This document shows positions 7,813 to 16,322 of a stretch of DNA of 32,837 nt, piece by piece. The notes beneath the pieces are model-generated. The model searched no databases. It worked only from the letters and a program-made list of their open reading frames with translations, and was not told the origin of the DNA. The translations under genes were made by a program, and so were the position numbers. The stretch covers positions 49,787 through 82,623 of the forward strand of contig MHAC01000084.1 in the NCBI GenBank assembly GCA_001804565.1, in the 5' to 3' direction. Positions within the stretch are counted from its first letter, which is position 1; the number at the start of each line of letters is the position of its first letter. This stretch comes from Ignavibacteria bacterium GWF2_33_9. Its GTDB lineage: Bacteria > Bacteroidota > Ignavibacteria > Kapaibacteriales > UBA2268.

Positions 7813-9897
7813 TTAATTCAAACCACGTTTTTCTAGTAATGGTTTAATGCTTGGTTCTTGACCTCTGAAACGAATATATAAATCCATTGGGTCCTCACTG
7901 TTCCCTTTTTCAAGGATATTCTTTCTGAATGAAGTGGCAGTTTTTTTATCGAATATCCCATTTTCTTTGAAATCCTGGAATGCATCAGAATCAAGTACTC
8001 CGGCCCAAATATAAGCATAATATCCGGCATCATATCCACCGGAAAATGTATGGCGAAAATAAGTTGAACGATAACGTGGAGGAATTTCGGAAATTAGTCC
8101 TAATTTTCCAAGTTTGTTTGCCTCAAATTTATCAATATCTTCAGTGAGTGGTTTTTCGATTATATGGTAAAATAAATCAAGATAACTTGCCGCAAGATAT
8201 TCGGTTGTTGCAAAACCTTGACCGAATCTTGATGCAGCTTTGATTTTTTCAACCAATTTTGCAGGAATAACTTCATTAGTTTTGTAGTGTTTTGCATATA
8301 GTGCAAGCATTTCAGGTTCGAAAGCCCAGTTTTCCATAATTTGAGAAGGTAATTCTACGAAGTCACGACTTACATTAGTTCCGCTCACACCTAAATATTG
8401 ACAATTAGAGAAAAGTCCGTGCAATGCATGACCAAATTCATGGAAGAAAGTTTCAGTTTCATCAATAGTTAAAAGGGATGGCTGGTCTTTTGTTGGTTTA
8501 GTGAAATTCAATACAATACTCACAACCGGTGATACTTTTTCACCATTAGCATAATATTCTTCTCTGTAATTTGTCATCCACGCTCCACCACGTTTACTGT
8601 CACGTGGGAAAAAGTCCATATAAATTACGCCAAGATGTGATCCGTCATTTTCCAAAACTTCATAACTAACTGCATCCTCGTGGTATTTTGGCAAATTTGT
8701 CATTTCTTTGAAAGTAATACCATAAAGGCGTTTAGATAATTCGAAGATTCCTTTTTTTACATTTTCTAATTGGAAATAAGGACGTATTTCTTCTTCATTC
8801 AAATCGTATTTTGCTTTGCGAACCTTTTCGGAATAATATCTCCAGTCGCAAGGTTCGAGTTTGAAATTACCACCTTCTTCATTTATCATCTTTTGCATGT
8901 CGGCAGCTTCCTGTTTGGAAACGTTTAATGCTGGTGTCCAGAGTTTATCGAGTAAATCGAATACTTTCGCCGGTGTTTTTGCCATATTTTCTGCCAATAC
9001 GAAGTCTGCATGAGATTTGTATCCAAGTAAATTCGCACGTTCTAAACGCAGATTTGCTATTTCCTTAATAATTTCTTTATTATCAAATTCATTATTATTA
9101 TTACCACGGTTCAGGTAAGCGTCTAAAAGTACTTTACGTAAATTTCTATTGTCTGCATATTGAAGGAATGGCATAATTGAGGGATTTTGCAATGTAAATA
9201 CCCATTTGCCTTCCAAACCTCTTGCTTTTGCATCATCTGCTGCAGCGTCAATCAGACCTTGAGGTAATCCGGATAAATCCTTTTTATTGTCAATAACTAA
9301 TTGATAGGAATTAGTTTCCTTAAGTACATTTTGTCCGAATTTGAGTGTAAGTAGCGAGAGTCTTTCATTGAGTTCACGCATTTTTGCTTGTTTTTTATCA
9401 TCAAGTTCGGCGCCGTTTCTTACGAAACCTCTATAATTATCGTCAAGTAGTCTTTGCTGTTCTTTTGTTAAATTTTCCGATTTCTGATGTTCATAAACAT
9501 ATTTAATACGTTTGAACAGTTCTTTATTCATCGAAATATTATCGGAATGAGCTGACAAGAGAGGTGATGATTCTTCAGCGATTTTCATCATTTCATCATC
9601 AGTAATAACGCTATTCAAGTTGTAAAAAATTGTGGCAACCTGATTTAAAGCTTGACCCGCATTGTCCAATACTTCAATTGTATTTTTAAAATTTGGAGTT
9701 TCTTTATTATTGATAATTGCTTCAATTTCCTTCTCATTCATTTTGATTGCTTCTTTGAAGGCAGGCATGTAATCGGAAGTTTTGAATTTGTTGAATGCCG
9801 GTACACCAAATGGTGTAGCAAATTTTTCCAGTAAGGGATTGGAATATACTGTCATAGTCATTGAAATTCCTATTAATAAGAATAATATAGTTTTCAT
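7813..9897 (-). CDS. Exported M3 family metallopeptidase (peptidyl-dipeptidase Dcp / oligopeptidase A type)
   Basis: The 694-residue protein begins with a signal peptide (MKTILFLLIGISMTMTVYS, probably cleaved before NP) and carries the M3 zinc site FFHEFGHALHG (HEFGH at 486-490), with the third ligand probably Glu515 in DFVELPSQIMENW. The length and the N-terminal segment (ATPFGVPAFNKFKTSDYMPAF) resemble Dcp, which removes dipeptides from the C-terminus of oligopeptides, or oligopeptidase A. The signal peptide indicates a periplasmic or outer-membrane location, whereas E. coli Dcp is mostly cytoplasmic. It lies alone between the ccm block and the proline dehydrogenase/EEP operon, convergent with ccmF. 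I see no good promoter motif in the 77 bases upstream. A role in peptide nutrition is inferred. Confidence 0.92.
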   Translation of the reverse strand: MKTILFLLIGISMTMTVYSNPLLEKFATPFGVPAFNKFKTSDYMPAFKEAIKMNEKEIEAIINNKETPNFKNTIEVLDNAGQALNQVATIFYNLNSVITDDEMMKIAEESSPLLSAHSDNISMNKELFKRIKYVYEHQKSENLTKEQQRLLDDNYRGFVRNGAELDDKKQAKMRELNERLSLLTLKFGQNVLKETNSYQLVIDNKKDLSGLPQGLIDAAADDAKARGLEGKWVFTLQNPSIMPFLQYADNRNLRKVLLDAYLNRGNNNNEFDNKEIIKEIANLRLERANLLGYKSHADFVLAENMAKTPAKVFDLLDKLWTPALNVSKQEAADMQKMINEEGGNFKLEPCDWRYYSEKVRKAKYDLNEEEIRPYFQLENVKKGIFELSKRLYGITFKEMTNLPKYHEDAVSYEVLENDGSHLGVIYMDFFPRDSKRGGAWMTNYREEYYANGEKVSPVVSIVLNFTKPTKDQPSLLTIDETETFFHEFGHALHGLFSNCQYLGVSGTNVSRDFVELPSQIMENWAFEPEMLALYAKHYKTNEVIPAKLVEKIKAASRFGQGFATTEYLAASYLDLFYHIIEKPLTEDIDKFEANKLGKLGLISEIPPRYRSTYFRHTFSGGYDAGYYAYIWAGVLDSDAFQDFKENGIFDKKTATSFRKNILEKGNSEDPMDLYIRFRGQEPSIKPLLEKRGLN

Positions 9898-9960
9898 TTA
9901 AATCCTATAAATATTTGTTAAAAAATCGAATTGTTAGTATTAAAATTGACGATTTTTCTA

Positions 9961-9982
9961 ATGATTAATTACAATTAATCAT
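9961..9982. repeat. Perfect 10-bp inverted repeat at the end of the EEP gene
   Basis: ATGATTAATT and AATTAATCAT are separated by AC. The structure overlaps the last codons and stop of the gene at 9975. No T-run follows on the minus strand, so it is a weak terminator candidate or a chance AT-rich palindrome. Confidence 0.5.
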
Positions 9983-10871
9983 TATCATTGGAACTAATTT
10001 CGAAAGAAAGAACAACAGGTGTATGGTCTGAGATTTTTTCTGAATCCTTAGTTTTCAGCAAATCGTAAAAATCAATTTGATGGAGTGAATTTTGAATAAT
10101 TCTTTGTTCGGCAGCATTTGAGACTAGAATATGGTCTATCGAAAGCCAACGGTAATTCTTAGTACTCTTTAAAAATTCAGTAAGGAATTTAATATTTCTA
10201 TCTTCCGAAAGGGGATAAAGAGTTGTGGATTTTTTCTTGGGATTATCATTAAAGTCACCCAAAATGATATAATCTCTTTCTTTTGAGAAATGTTCCATTG
10301 AATCAATCCAGCCCTTTAAAGCATAGGCCTGTCTTGTACGTATAATTTGGCTGAATTTCTTCAACTCGGGTGTGCTGTCATAACGTGAAGTTGATTTGAG
10401 ATGTATATTCATCAGGGTAAAATCAAAATTTCCTTTCTTGGCCTCAGCAATAAATCCCGGCCTTGTTTTGTTAGGTTCAACAATTAATTGTCTAAAACTG
10501 CCAAAAATATTAAATGAAATTTTATCACTTACTAAAAAAGCGGGATTTTGTCTGCCTTTGTCTTCGCAAACGTAAAAATCATACCCATCAATATAATCGC
10601 AAACTTTTTTTAGAGCATTTTCATTTTCCACTTCTTGGAGTGCAATAATGTCAGCCTGAATTGTGGATAGCATTCGAGCCATGAGTTCATAATCACGTGC
10701 AGAACGAGGCTTGGTGTCGTTAATTCCATCACCAAGCCATTCTGTATTAAATGTAACTATTGTTAAAGTTTTCGGATTTGGTTCAATTTTATACTTTTTT
10801 TCAGTTGTCTGACAGGCAAAAAGAAAAGCAATTGATAAAAGTAATAAGTAATATCTACCAAAGATTTTCAC
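9975..10871 (-). CDS. Lipoprotein of the endonuclease/exonuclease/phosphatase (EEP) family
   Basis: This 298-residue protein has a signal sequence ending in LFAC (Cys20), a plausible lipobox, so it is probably a lipoprotein outside the cytoplasmic membrane. The EEP fold motifs are present in order: TFNTEWLG, ALQEVEN (metal-binding Glu), NIHLKS, ILGDFNDN and the C-terminal SDHTPVV with its catalytic His. The fold includes DNases, phosphodiesterases and sphingomyelinases, and the substrate cannot be read from the sequence. The start codon is GTG at 10871, two bases after the stop codon of the proline dehydrogenase gene, so the two are co-transcribed. A secreted nuclease that scavenges phosphate or nucleotides is a reasonable but unproved guess. 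Confidence 0.85.
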   Translation of the reverse strand: MKIFGRYYLLLLSIAFLFACQTTEKKYKIEPNPKTLTIVTFNTEWLGDGINDTKPRSARDYELMARMLSTIQADIIALQEVENENALKKVCDYIDGYDFYVCEDKGRQNPAFLVSDKISFNIFGSFRQLIVEPNKTRPGFIAEAKKGNFDFTLMNIHLKSTSRYDSTPELKKFSQIIRTRQAYALKGWIDSMEHFSKERDYIILGDFNDNPKKKSTTLYPLSEDRNIKFLTEFLKSTKNYRWLSIDHILVSNAAEQRIIQNSLHQIDFYDLLKTKDSEKISDHTPVVLSFEISSNDND

Positions 10872-10873
10872 TT

Positions 10874-11773
10874 TTACTTACCAATTCCAAAAATTGATTT
10901 TGTGATATGAGTAACCATTTGCGGATTTTCTTTTAATCTGCGGGTAGCGTATCCAAACCAGTCATCACCAAATGGGACATAAACACGCAAAGGATGACCT
11001 AATTTGAGTAATGAATTTCTTCGTTCTTCACGAACACCTAGCAGCATTTGGAATTCATATTGTTTTTTAGGCAAATTGCGTCTTTTCAGGGCGTCTAAGG
11101 AATATTGAATTAATTCCTCATCATGAGTCGCAATACCCACATAAAATTCATTGTCGAGCATTAAATCGAGTAATTTCTTATAATTATCACGTATTCCCTG
11201 TTTGTCTTTTATTGCAATTTCAGGTGCTTCATTATAAATGCCCTTGCAAAGGCGAACATTAGGCTTCAAGTCAATCAAACTCTTTACATCTGCTTCAGAA
11301 CGTTTCATATATGCCTGAAGGACAACTCCGACATTGTCGAAACCTTCAGAACGCAATTTTCTGTATGCATCCAAAGTCATATCTGTATATGGAGAATTTT
11401 CCATATCCAGTCTTGCACGAAGTCCGTATTCCTTTGCTTTAGCTACTAATCCACGAATATTATTGTAACCATAATCAAAATCGATTCCAAGACCAACAGA
11501 AGTTGGCTTAATGGAAAGATATGTTTCCAGATTATTGTCTTTAATTGAATCAAGGACCTGATAACAAAGGCCAAGTTCATGTTCAGCAACTTCTTTTGTT
11601 GTAACAAATTCGCCAAGGGCATCAATAGTGCTCATTCCATTCATATCCATAAGGCTTTTTGTAACATTCACAGCATCGCTTAAGGAAGGTCCGGCTATAT
11701 ATTTCTTTGCGAAAATATATACAAACGGTTTAGGGAAATAAGGTATTATTTTAGCGATTAAACTACTTATCAT
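10874..11773 (-). CDS. Proline dehydrogenase (monofunctional, FAD-dependent)
   Basis: The 299-residue protein matches the short, single-domain ProDH family found in Thermus and Deinococcus, rather than the large bifunctional PutA. Visible family motifs are RARLDMENSPYTDMT, RLCKGIYNEA, ATHDEELI, EFQMLLGVREERR and the C-terminal YVPFGDDWFGYATRRLKENP, which contains the two arginines that bind the proline carboxylate. It oxidises proline to pyrroline-5-carboxylate and passes electrons to FAD and then quinone; P5C dehydrogenase, not in this window, would complete the route to glutamate. A Shine-Dalgarno AGGTGA precedes the ATG. It lies 48 bases after gatD and two bases before the EEP lipoprotein gene on the same strand, so it may belong to a gatE-gatD-proDH-EEP transcript. 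Confidence 0.94.
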   Translation of the reverse strand: MISSLIAKIIPYFPKPFVYIFAKKYIAGPSLSDAVNVTKSLMDMNGMSTIDALGEFVTTKEVAEHELGLCYQVLDSIKDNNLETYLSIKPTSVGLGIDFDYGYNNIRGLVAKAKEYGLRARLDMENSPYTDMTLDAYRKLRSEGFDNVGVVLQAYMKRSEADVKSLIDLKPNVRLCKGIYNEAPEIAIKDKQGIRDNYKKLLDLMLDNEFYVGIATHDEELIQYSLDALKRRNLPKKQYEFQMLLGVREERRNSLLKLGHPLRVYVPFGDDWFGYATRRLKENPQMVTHITKSIFGIGK

Positions 11774-11821
11774 TTTGTCACCTAAATAGGGTAAATATTT
11801 TATTAATTTATTAAAAAAAGA

Positions 11822-13210
11822 TTATTTCTTAATTGTTGAAATAAATTCTTCGACTTCAGGAATACCGCCCTGGAAGATCAAGTAACCATTGCTTGGTTCT
11901 CTTTCAGTCATTTCACCGGCAACAGGAGTAAGCATAATTTCTTTCACTTTATCCAACTCATGAGTTTGACCCAAAGCCCAGCCTAATTTCATAAAGGCAA
12001 CTTCAGGCAGCATATTTGCCAGAGGAACTACACCTAATTCCATCAGGTCACGACCTGTATCGTAAACATACATTTGTGCATATCCCCAAAGTGTTTGCAC
12101 AGTCATATATACTGCAACACCCGCTTCTTGTGCTCTTTTTAATGCAGGATAAACAGGTTTATTTACGTGTCCGAGACCTGTACCGGCAATAACAATACCT
12201 TTATAGCCTCTTTCAATGAGTGAATCGAAAATATCCGGATGCATTGCTGGATAATAGTAAACAATAGCAACATTATCATCAAAGTAAGGAACTAATTTGA
12301 AATTGCGGTCATTTCTGCGTTTTTTATAATCAGAGCGAAGAGGTTTAATTGATTGATTATTTACAGTAGCAAGTGGAATATCACCAATTGTACGGAAAGT
12401 CGAACGATAACTGGAATGCATTTTGCGAACTCTTGTTCCACGATGCAAAATGCCATACATATCCGAAGTAGGACCAAACATACAAACCATAACTTCTGCA
12501 ATATCACTCTCAGCTGCAGTTTTCACTGAGTGAATCAAATTAAGTGCAGCATCTGAGCTCGGTCTGTCGCTGGAACGTTGTGAACCCACCATGACGATTG
12601 GTACTGGTGAATCCTGAATCATGAAGGAAAGAATTGCAGCAGTATGGTGCATAGTGTCAGTACCATGACCAATAACAATCCCGTCAACACCTTTTTCTAT
12701 TTCGGCAGCAATTGCTTTTGCTGTGCCGATCCATTGTTCCGGGCCCATATTTTCACTAAATACTCCGTAAAGTTTTACTGTTTCAAGATTGCAAATATCT
12801 GCTAATTCGGGAACTGATCCATAAAGTTCACCTGGTGAAAAAGCAGGAATTACGGCACCTGTCCGATAATCCAAACGGCTTGCTATTGTTCCGCCTGTTC
12901 CGAAAAGCATTACTCTCGGCATCTTAGGTGAATAAGGGAATTCTTTTTCAGGAATTTTATAATGTGCTTCCTTACGACCATTGATTTTAATGTCTCGTAC
13001 TTTGCTTGCACGAACACCGATATTATAGCCAGTACGGAGTTTAATTACAATATGAAATTCATCTTGTTGTTCAGAACGAGGCAAAATCAATCCGATGAAA
13101 GTTGACTCATCAGTTGTTAATTCCACGTCACTCCAAATATAAGCATTATACTGCTTCAGTGCTTCCAGAGCAGCACCACGATAACCTTTAAATAATTCTT
13201 TTTCGTCCAT
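11822..13210 (-). CDS. gatD: Archaeal-type Glu-tRNA(Gln) amidotransferase subunit D (asparaginase-like)
   Basis: The protein is 462 residues, slightly above the ~420-440 of archaeal GatD. An N-terminal domain of ~90 residues (small beta barrel in archaeal GatD), absent from ordinary asparaginases, precedes an AnsA-type amidohydrolase domain. The four catalytic positions known in GatD are recognisable: Thr in GTGGTIAS (104-111), Thr-Asp in HGTDTM (182-187) and Lys in RVRKMHSS. GSQRSSDRPSSDAA is also conserved. GatD releases ammonia from glutamine, which GatE uses to convert Glu-tRNA(Gln) to Gln-tRNA(Gln). The N-terminal domain and the adjacent gatE, 14 bases upstream, make GatD much likelier than a plain asparaginase. 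GatDE is described as archaeal, so its presence here is unusual. Base composition resembles the neighbours. Confidence 0.93.
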   Translation of the reverse strand: MDEKELFKGYRGAALEALKQYNAYIWSDVELTTDESTFIGLILPRSEQQDEFHIVIKLRTGYNIGVRASKVRDIKINGRKEAHYKIPEKEFPYSPKMPRVMLFGTGGTIASRLDYRTGAVIPAFSPGELYGSVPELADICNLETVKLYGVFSENMGPEQWIGTAKAIAAEIEKGVDGIVIGHGTDTMHHTAAILSFMIQDSPVPIVMVGSQRSSDRPSSDAALNLIHSVKTAAESDIAEVMVCMFGPTSDMYGILHRGTRVRKMHSSYRSTFRTIGDIPLATVNNQSIKPLRSDYKKRRNDRNFKLVPYFDDNVAIVYYYPAMHPDIFDSLIERGYKGIVIAGTGLGHVNKPVYPALKRAQEAGVAVYMTVQTLWGYAQMYVYDTGRDLMELGVVPLANMLPEVAFMKLGWALGQTHELDKVKEIMLTPVAGEMTEREPSNGYLIFQGGIPEVEEFISTIKK

Positions 13211-13224
13211 TTTCAGTTCAAATT

Positions 13225-15141
13225 TTAGTCTTTAATTAAGTTTAATATTTCCTGACCTTTCACTTTTCCACGTAATTTCGACATTGTAATACCCATCAAA
13301 ATCTCTGTTTTGAATTCCGGTTTTCTGATTTTTATTCTATCAAATTCTGCTTTTGCTTGATTTATAATTTGAGTTAATTCAGGATCTACACAAAGTTTCG
13401 GCAGCATATCCGGTGAATATTTACCCAAGTTCATTGCTTTACGAATTGTATGCAAAACACCTTCTTTCAAAATGTTGCCAGATTGATAATTGCGGAAAAT
13501 ATCAAGATAATCTTCATGTGAAAGTACAGAAATGTTTAGTTTTTCTTTCTTCAATCTTTTATGAAAATCTATCAGGATAAAACTTGCATATTTCGGATCA
13601 ACTTTTAAATTATAGACAACTTCTTCGAAAGTATCTGCAAATCTTGATCCTGCGATTTCTTCAGAAAGTTTTTCACTCAAGCCCAAATCTTGGTAGTTCT
13701 TAATTCTAATCCAAACAGATTTTGGCAAACCTGCTTTAATTTTGTCATATCTTTCCTGCGTGATTTTAATTGGAGGCAAATCAGTATCAGGATACATTCT
13801 TTCGGGTCCGGGTAAAATTCTTTCGAAACCGTTTGTTCCGTCCGAAAGTGCCTGACGAGTTTCAGAAGGAATTCCAATTGTTGCTTCTTTTGCACGGATA
13901 ATAATCTCGTTTGCTCCGGTTAAGGAATCTCTTTCATCACCCCAAACGATTACTATAGTATCATTTTCGGTTGCACCGATTGATTTCTTTATAATACTCC
14001 ATTCCGAGGAAGGAATTGATTCGCTCATAGAATCAGAATGCATAATATTTGGCAAAGTTGAAAGACAAGCAATTACTCTAACTCTATCTGAAATTTCTCG
14101 TGAAAAATAAGTATCAGTTTGAGTCTGCCATCTTAGCAAACCTTTAAATCCATGGAGTAGAACACATCTCACTCTATTACCTTTTGCTATAGCATCGCTG
14201 ATTTGGAAGCACCGAGTTTTCCTCATCAATTTTGTTATATCCGCATTTTCAGCTGAAAAAGTTTCTGCGTTAATGCCACGATTCCATAATTCCTGACGCA
14301 ATTTGAGTAAATTCCATTGTCTCATTGCTTCATTATATGTCAGAAGTGGAATTTTAGTAATTTTGGATACACCTTTTATTTCAATTCTGGTACCACCTGT
14401 AACTGATACATTCACATCTTGTCTTGCTGCACCCATTCCTGTTCTCACGTGACCGGTGGAACGAGCCATTTTGCGAATAATTTGGTTAACTTCAGCAACT
14501 TCCTGAGGTGTTTTCATTTCCGGTTGAGTTACTGTTTCAATTAGTGGCATACCAAGCCTATCAGTAATATACACACGTTTATGTCCAACATCACTCACTT
14601 CACGGCAAGAATCCTCTTCGATCGACATTTGAATTAGATTGATTTGCTTGTCCTTATAGGGTAATGCTCCACCTACCGATACGATGGCAGTTCTTTGGAA
14701 ACCGGTCGGTATGCTGCCATCCAAATACTGTTTTCTTGCTATATGAACTTCATCAACAATATGAGCATTATTGAGCATTGCAATTTCCATTGCAATATCC
14801 AATGCGTTTGAATTCATCATAAACGGTGGTGTATCGTCCATTTCGTATGTGCAGACAGTATCGTAATTTATTCTATAAATAATTTCTTTTTTAGTTTTAA
14901 ATTCCATCAAGGCAGTCCCATCGTACTCGCCCAGTTCAGAAAGGGTTGGTCGCATGTGACGCAGAATTTCTGCATTATAATTGCTTGAATAATGTCCGGC
15001 AGGGCAGCGGCAGAAGAGTTTTTTATCTGTCCAAAGTTGTTGATGCACCTCCAGACCTGATTTGAAACCTACTTTCGCATAATCTTCGGGAGTCATCAGA
15101 TTAAATGGCTTAAAATCGAAATCGAAATAATTAATGTTCAT
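13225..15141 (-). CDS. gatE: Archaeal-type Glu-tRNA(Gln) amidotransferase subunit E
   Basis: The 638-residue protein has the length and layout of archaeal GatE and is much longer than bacterial GatB (~475). It opens with GFKSGLEVHQQLWTDKKLFCRCP, the GatE form of the GatB/E cradle motif, followed by YEMDDTPPF and ARKQYLDGSIPTGFQRT. A central region (~285-430) is an extra segment where GatE has an AspRS-like (GAD) insertion. A helical/YqeY-like tail (~490-638, ending in MGITMSKLRGKVKGQEI) contacts tRNA in the family. It activates Glu-tRNA(Gln) with ATP and amidates it with ammonia from GatD. The start may be ATG 15141 or the in-frame ATG 45 bases inside (MTPEDYAKVG). It is the first gene of the minus-strand operon. 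Confidence 0.93.
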   Translation of the reverse strand: MNINYFDFDFKPFNLMTPEDYAKVGFKSGLEVHQQLWTDKKLFCRCPAGHYSSNYNAEILRHMRPTLSELGEYDGTALMEFKTKKEIIYRINYDTVCTYEMDDTPPFMMNSNALDIAMEIAMLNNAHIVDEVHIARKQYLDGSIPTGFQRTAIVSVGGALPYKDKQINLIQMSIEEDSCREVSDVGHKRVYITDRLGMPLIETVTQPEMKTPQEVAEVNQIIRKMARSTGHVRTGMGAARQDVNVSVTGGTRIEIKGVSKITKIPLLTYNEAMRQWNLLKLRQELWNRGINAETFSAENADITKLMRKTRCFQISDAIAKGNRVRCVLLHGFKGLLRWQTQTDTYFSREISDRVRVIACLSTLPNIMHSDSMSESIPSSEWSIIKKSIGATENDTIVIVWGDERDSLTGANEIIIRAKEATIGIPSETRQALSDGTNGFERILPGPERMYPDTDLPPIKITQERYDKIKAGLPKSVWIRIKNYQDLGLSEKLSEEIAGSRFADTFEEVVYNLKVDPKYASFILIDFHKRLKKEKLNISVLSHEDYLDIFRNYQSGNILKEGVLHTIRKAMNLGKYSPDMLPKLCVDPELTQIINQAKAEFDRIKIRKPEFKTEILMGITMSKLRGKVKGQEILNLIKD

Positions 15142-15172
15142 AGACTTTCAAAAAATGATTTTTACAGAAACA

Positions 15173-15180
15173 CAAAATTA
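15173..15180 (-). promoter_or_regulatory. Candidate -7 promoter element (TAATTTTG) of gatE
   Basis: TAATTTTG on the minus strand, 31 bases before the gatE start codon, matches the Bacteroidota -7 element. The nearest TTG-like -33 candidate is 28 bases away, longer than usual. Confidence 0.35.
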
Positions 15181-15241
15181 CGAAATAAATTTCTTAAAGT
15201 CTAACCTTCAACTTTTTAATTATATATTATTTTTATTTTCT

Positions 15242-15249
15242 TAATTTTG
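15242..15249 (+). promoter_or_regulatory. Candidate -7 promoter element (TAATTTTG) of gapA
   Basis: TAATTTTG lies 62 bases before the gapA start codon in the 170-base divergent region shared with gatE. I see no TTG at the expected -33 spacing, so the call rests on the -7 box alone. Confidence 0.35.
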
Positions 15250-15311
15250 TAAACAAGATTTACAATTGAAATCACAAAAAATTAAAATTCAAATTAAATT
15301 TAAGGTATATT

Positions 15312-16313
15312 ATGAGTATGAAAATTGCAATTAACGGATTTGGCAGAATTGGTAGATTAGTATTTCGTGAAATGTTCAATCGTAAAATGGATGTGGAATT
15401 TGTTGGAATTAATGATTTAACTGACGCAAAAACTTTAGCACATCTTTTCAAATATGATTCCACACAAGGGAAATTCCCGGGTTCTGTTTCCATTGATGGA
15501 AGTAATCTGAATGTGGATGGAATCGTTATCCCGATTTCTTCATCACGCACAATTGAAGATATTCCATGGAAGGACGTGGACATAGTAATAGAATCTACAG
15601 GTGTTTACACAAAAAGAGCTGATTTGGAAAAATTCATCAATGTGAAGGGTGCAAAAAAGGTTGTTCTTACAGCTCCAGCAAAAGATGAACTCGATGCGAC
15701 AGTTGTATTGGGTGTGAACGACCATGTTTTAAATGGTTCCGAAAAAATTCTTTCTAATGCATCTTGCACTACCAATTGCCTTGCTCCTATGGTAAAAGTA
15801 CTTAATGATAAATTTGGCGTAGAAAGTGGATTTATGCTTACTGTTCATGCTTATACAAATGATCAGAGAATTTTGGATTTACCACACAAAGATTTACGCA
15901 GGGCAAGAGCTGCTGCAGTAAATACAATTCCTACTTCTACAGGAGCAGCAAAAGCTGTTGGATTGGTTATCCCTGAATTATTAGGCAAATTGAAAGGATA
16001 TTCATTGCGTGTGCCTGTTCCAGATGGTTCTATTACTGATTTTTCTGCAATTTTGAAAACACCTGCAACAAAAGATGAAATAAACAAAGCAATGAAAGAA
16101 GCTTCTGAAACATATCTGAAAGGTATAATGGAATATTCAGAAGAACCTTTAGTATCCAGCGATATAATCGGTAATCCTCATTCATGCATTTTGGATGCTG
16201 ACCTGACTGATTCTATTGGTACATTCGTAAAAGTAGTTGGTTGGTATGATAATGAATTTGGTTATTCAAGCAGAATAGTTGACCTGGTTGCAAAACTTGA
16301 AGCAATGCTATAG
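15312..16313 (+). CDS. gapA: Glyceraldehyde-3-phosphate dehydrogenase, type I
   Basis: The protein is 333 residues, the standard GAPDH length. It has the N-terminal Rossmann loop INGFGRIGR (7-15), the catalytic motif SNASCTTNC with Cys152, and the C-terminal [15 protein letters not shown] with Asp35 after the second strand suggests NAD rather than NADP as cofactor. It converts glyceraldehyde 3-phosphate to 1,3-bisphosphoglycerate in glycolysis, and the reverse in gluconeogenesis. I kept the ATG at 15312 because AAGG stands six bases before it; a second ATG six bases downstream is possible. The pgk gene begins 10 bases after the stop codon, so consecutive glycolytic steps are co-transcribed. 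Confidence 0.98.
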   Translation: MSMKIAINGFGRIGRLVFREMFNRKMDVEFVGINDLTDAKTLAHLFKYDSTQGKFPGSVSIDGSNLNVDGIVIPISSSRTIEDIPWKDVDIVIESTGVYTKRADLEKFINVKGAKKVVLTAPAKDELDATVVLGVNDHVLNGSEKILSNASCTTNCLAPMVKVLNDKFGVESGFMLTVHAYTNDQRILDLPHKDLRRARAAAVNTIPTSTGAAKAVGLVIPELLGKLKGYSLRVPVPDGSITDFSAILKTPATKDEINKAMKEASETYLKGIMEYSEEPLVSSDIIGNPHSCILDADLTDSIGTFVKVVGWYDNEFGYSSRIVDLVAKLEAML

Positions 16314-16322
16314 GAGCGGGAT

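Noticed and set aside
8840-8860. GGTTCGAG-like strings that resemble a tRNA T-arm
   Set aside because: They lie inside coding sequence (also at about 24553 in priA) and no cloverleaf can be built around them. I found no tRNA, rRNA, CRISPR array or insertion sequence in the window.
11822-13210. Plain L-asparaginase as the identity of the 462-residue protein
   Set aside because: Asparaginases are ~330 residues and lack the ~90-residue N-terminal domain; the adjacent GatE settles the matter.
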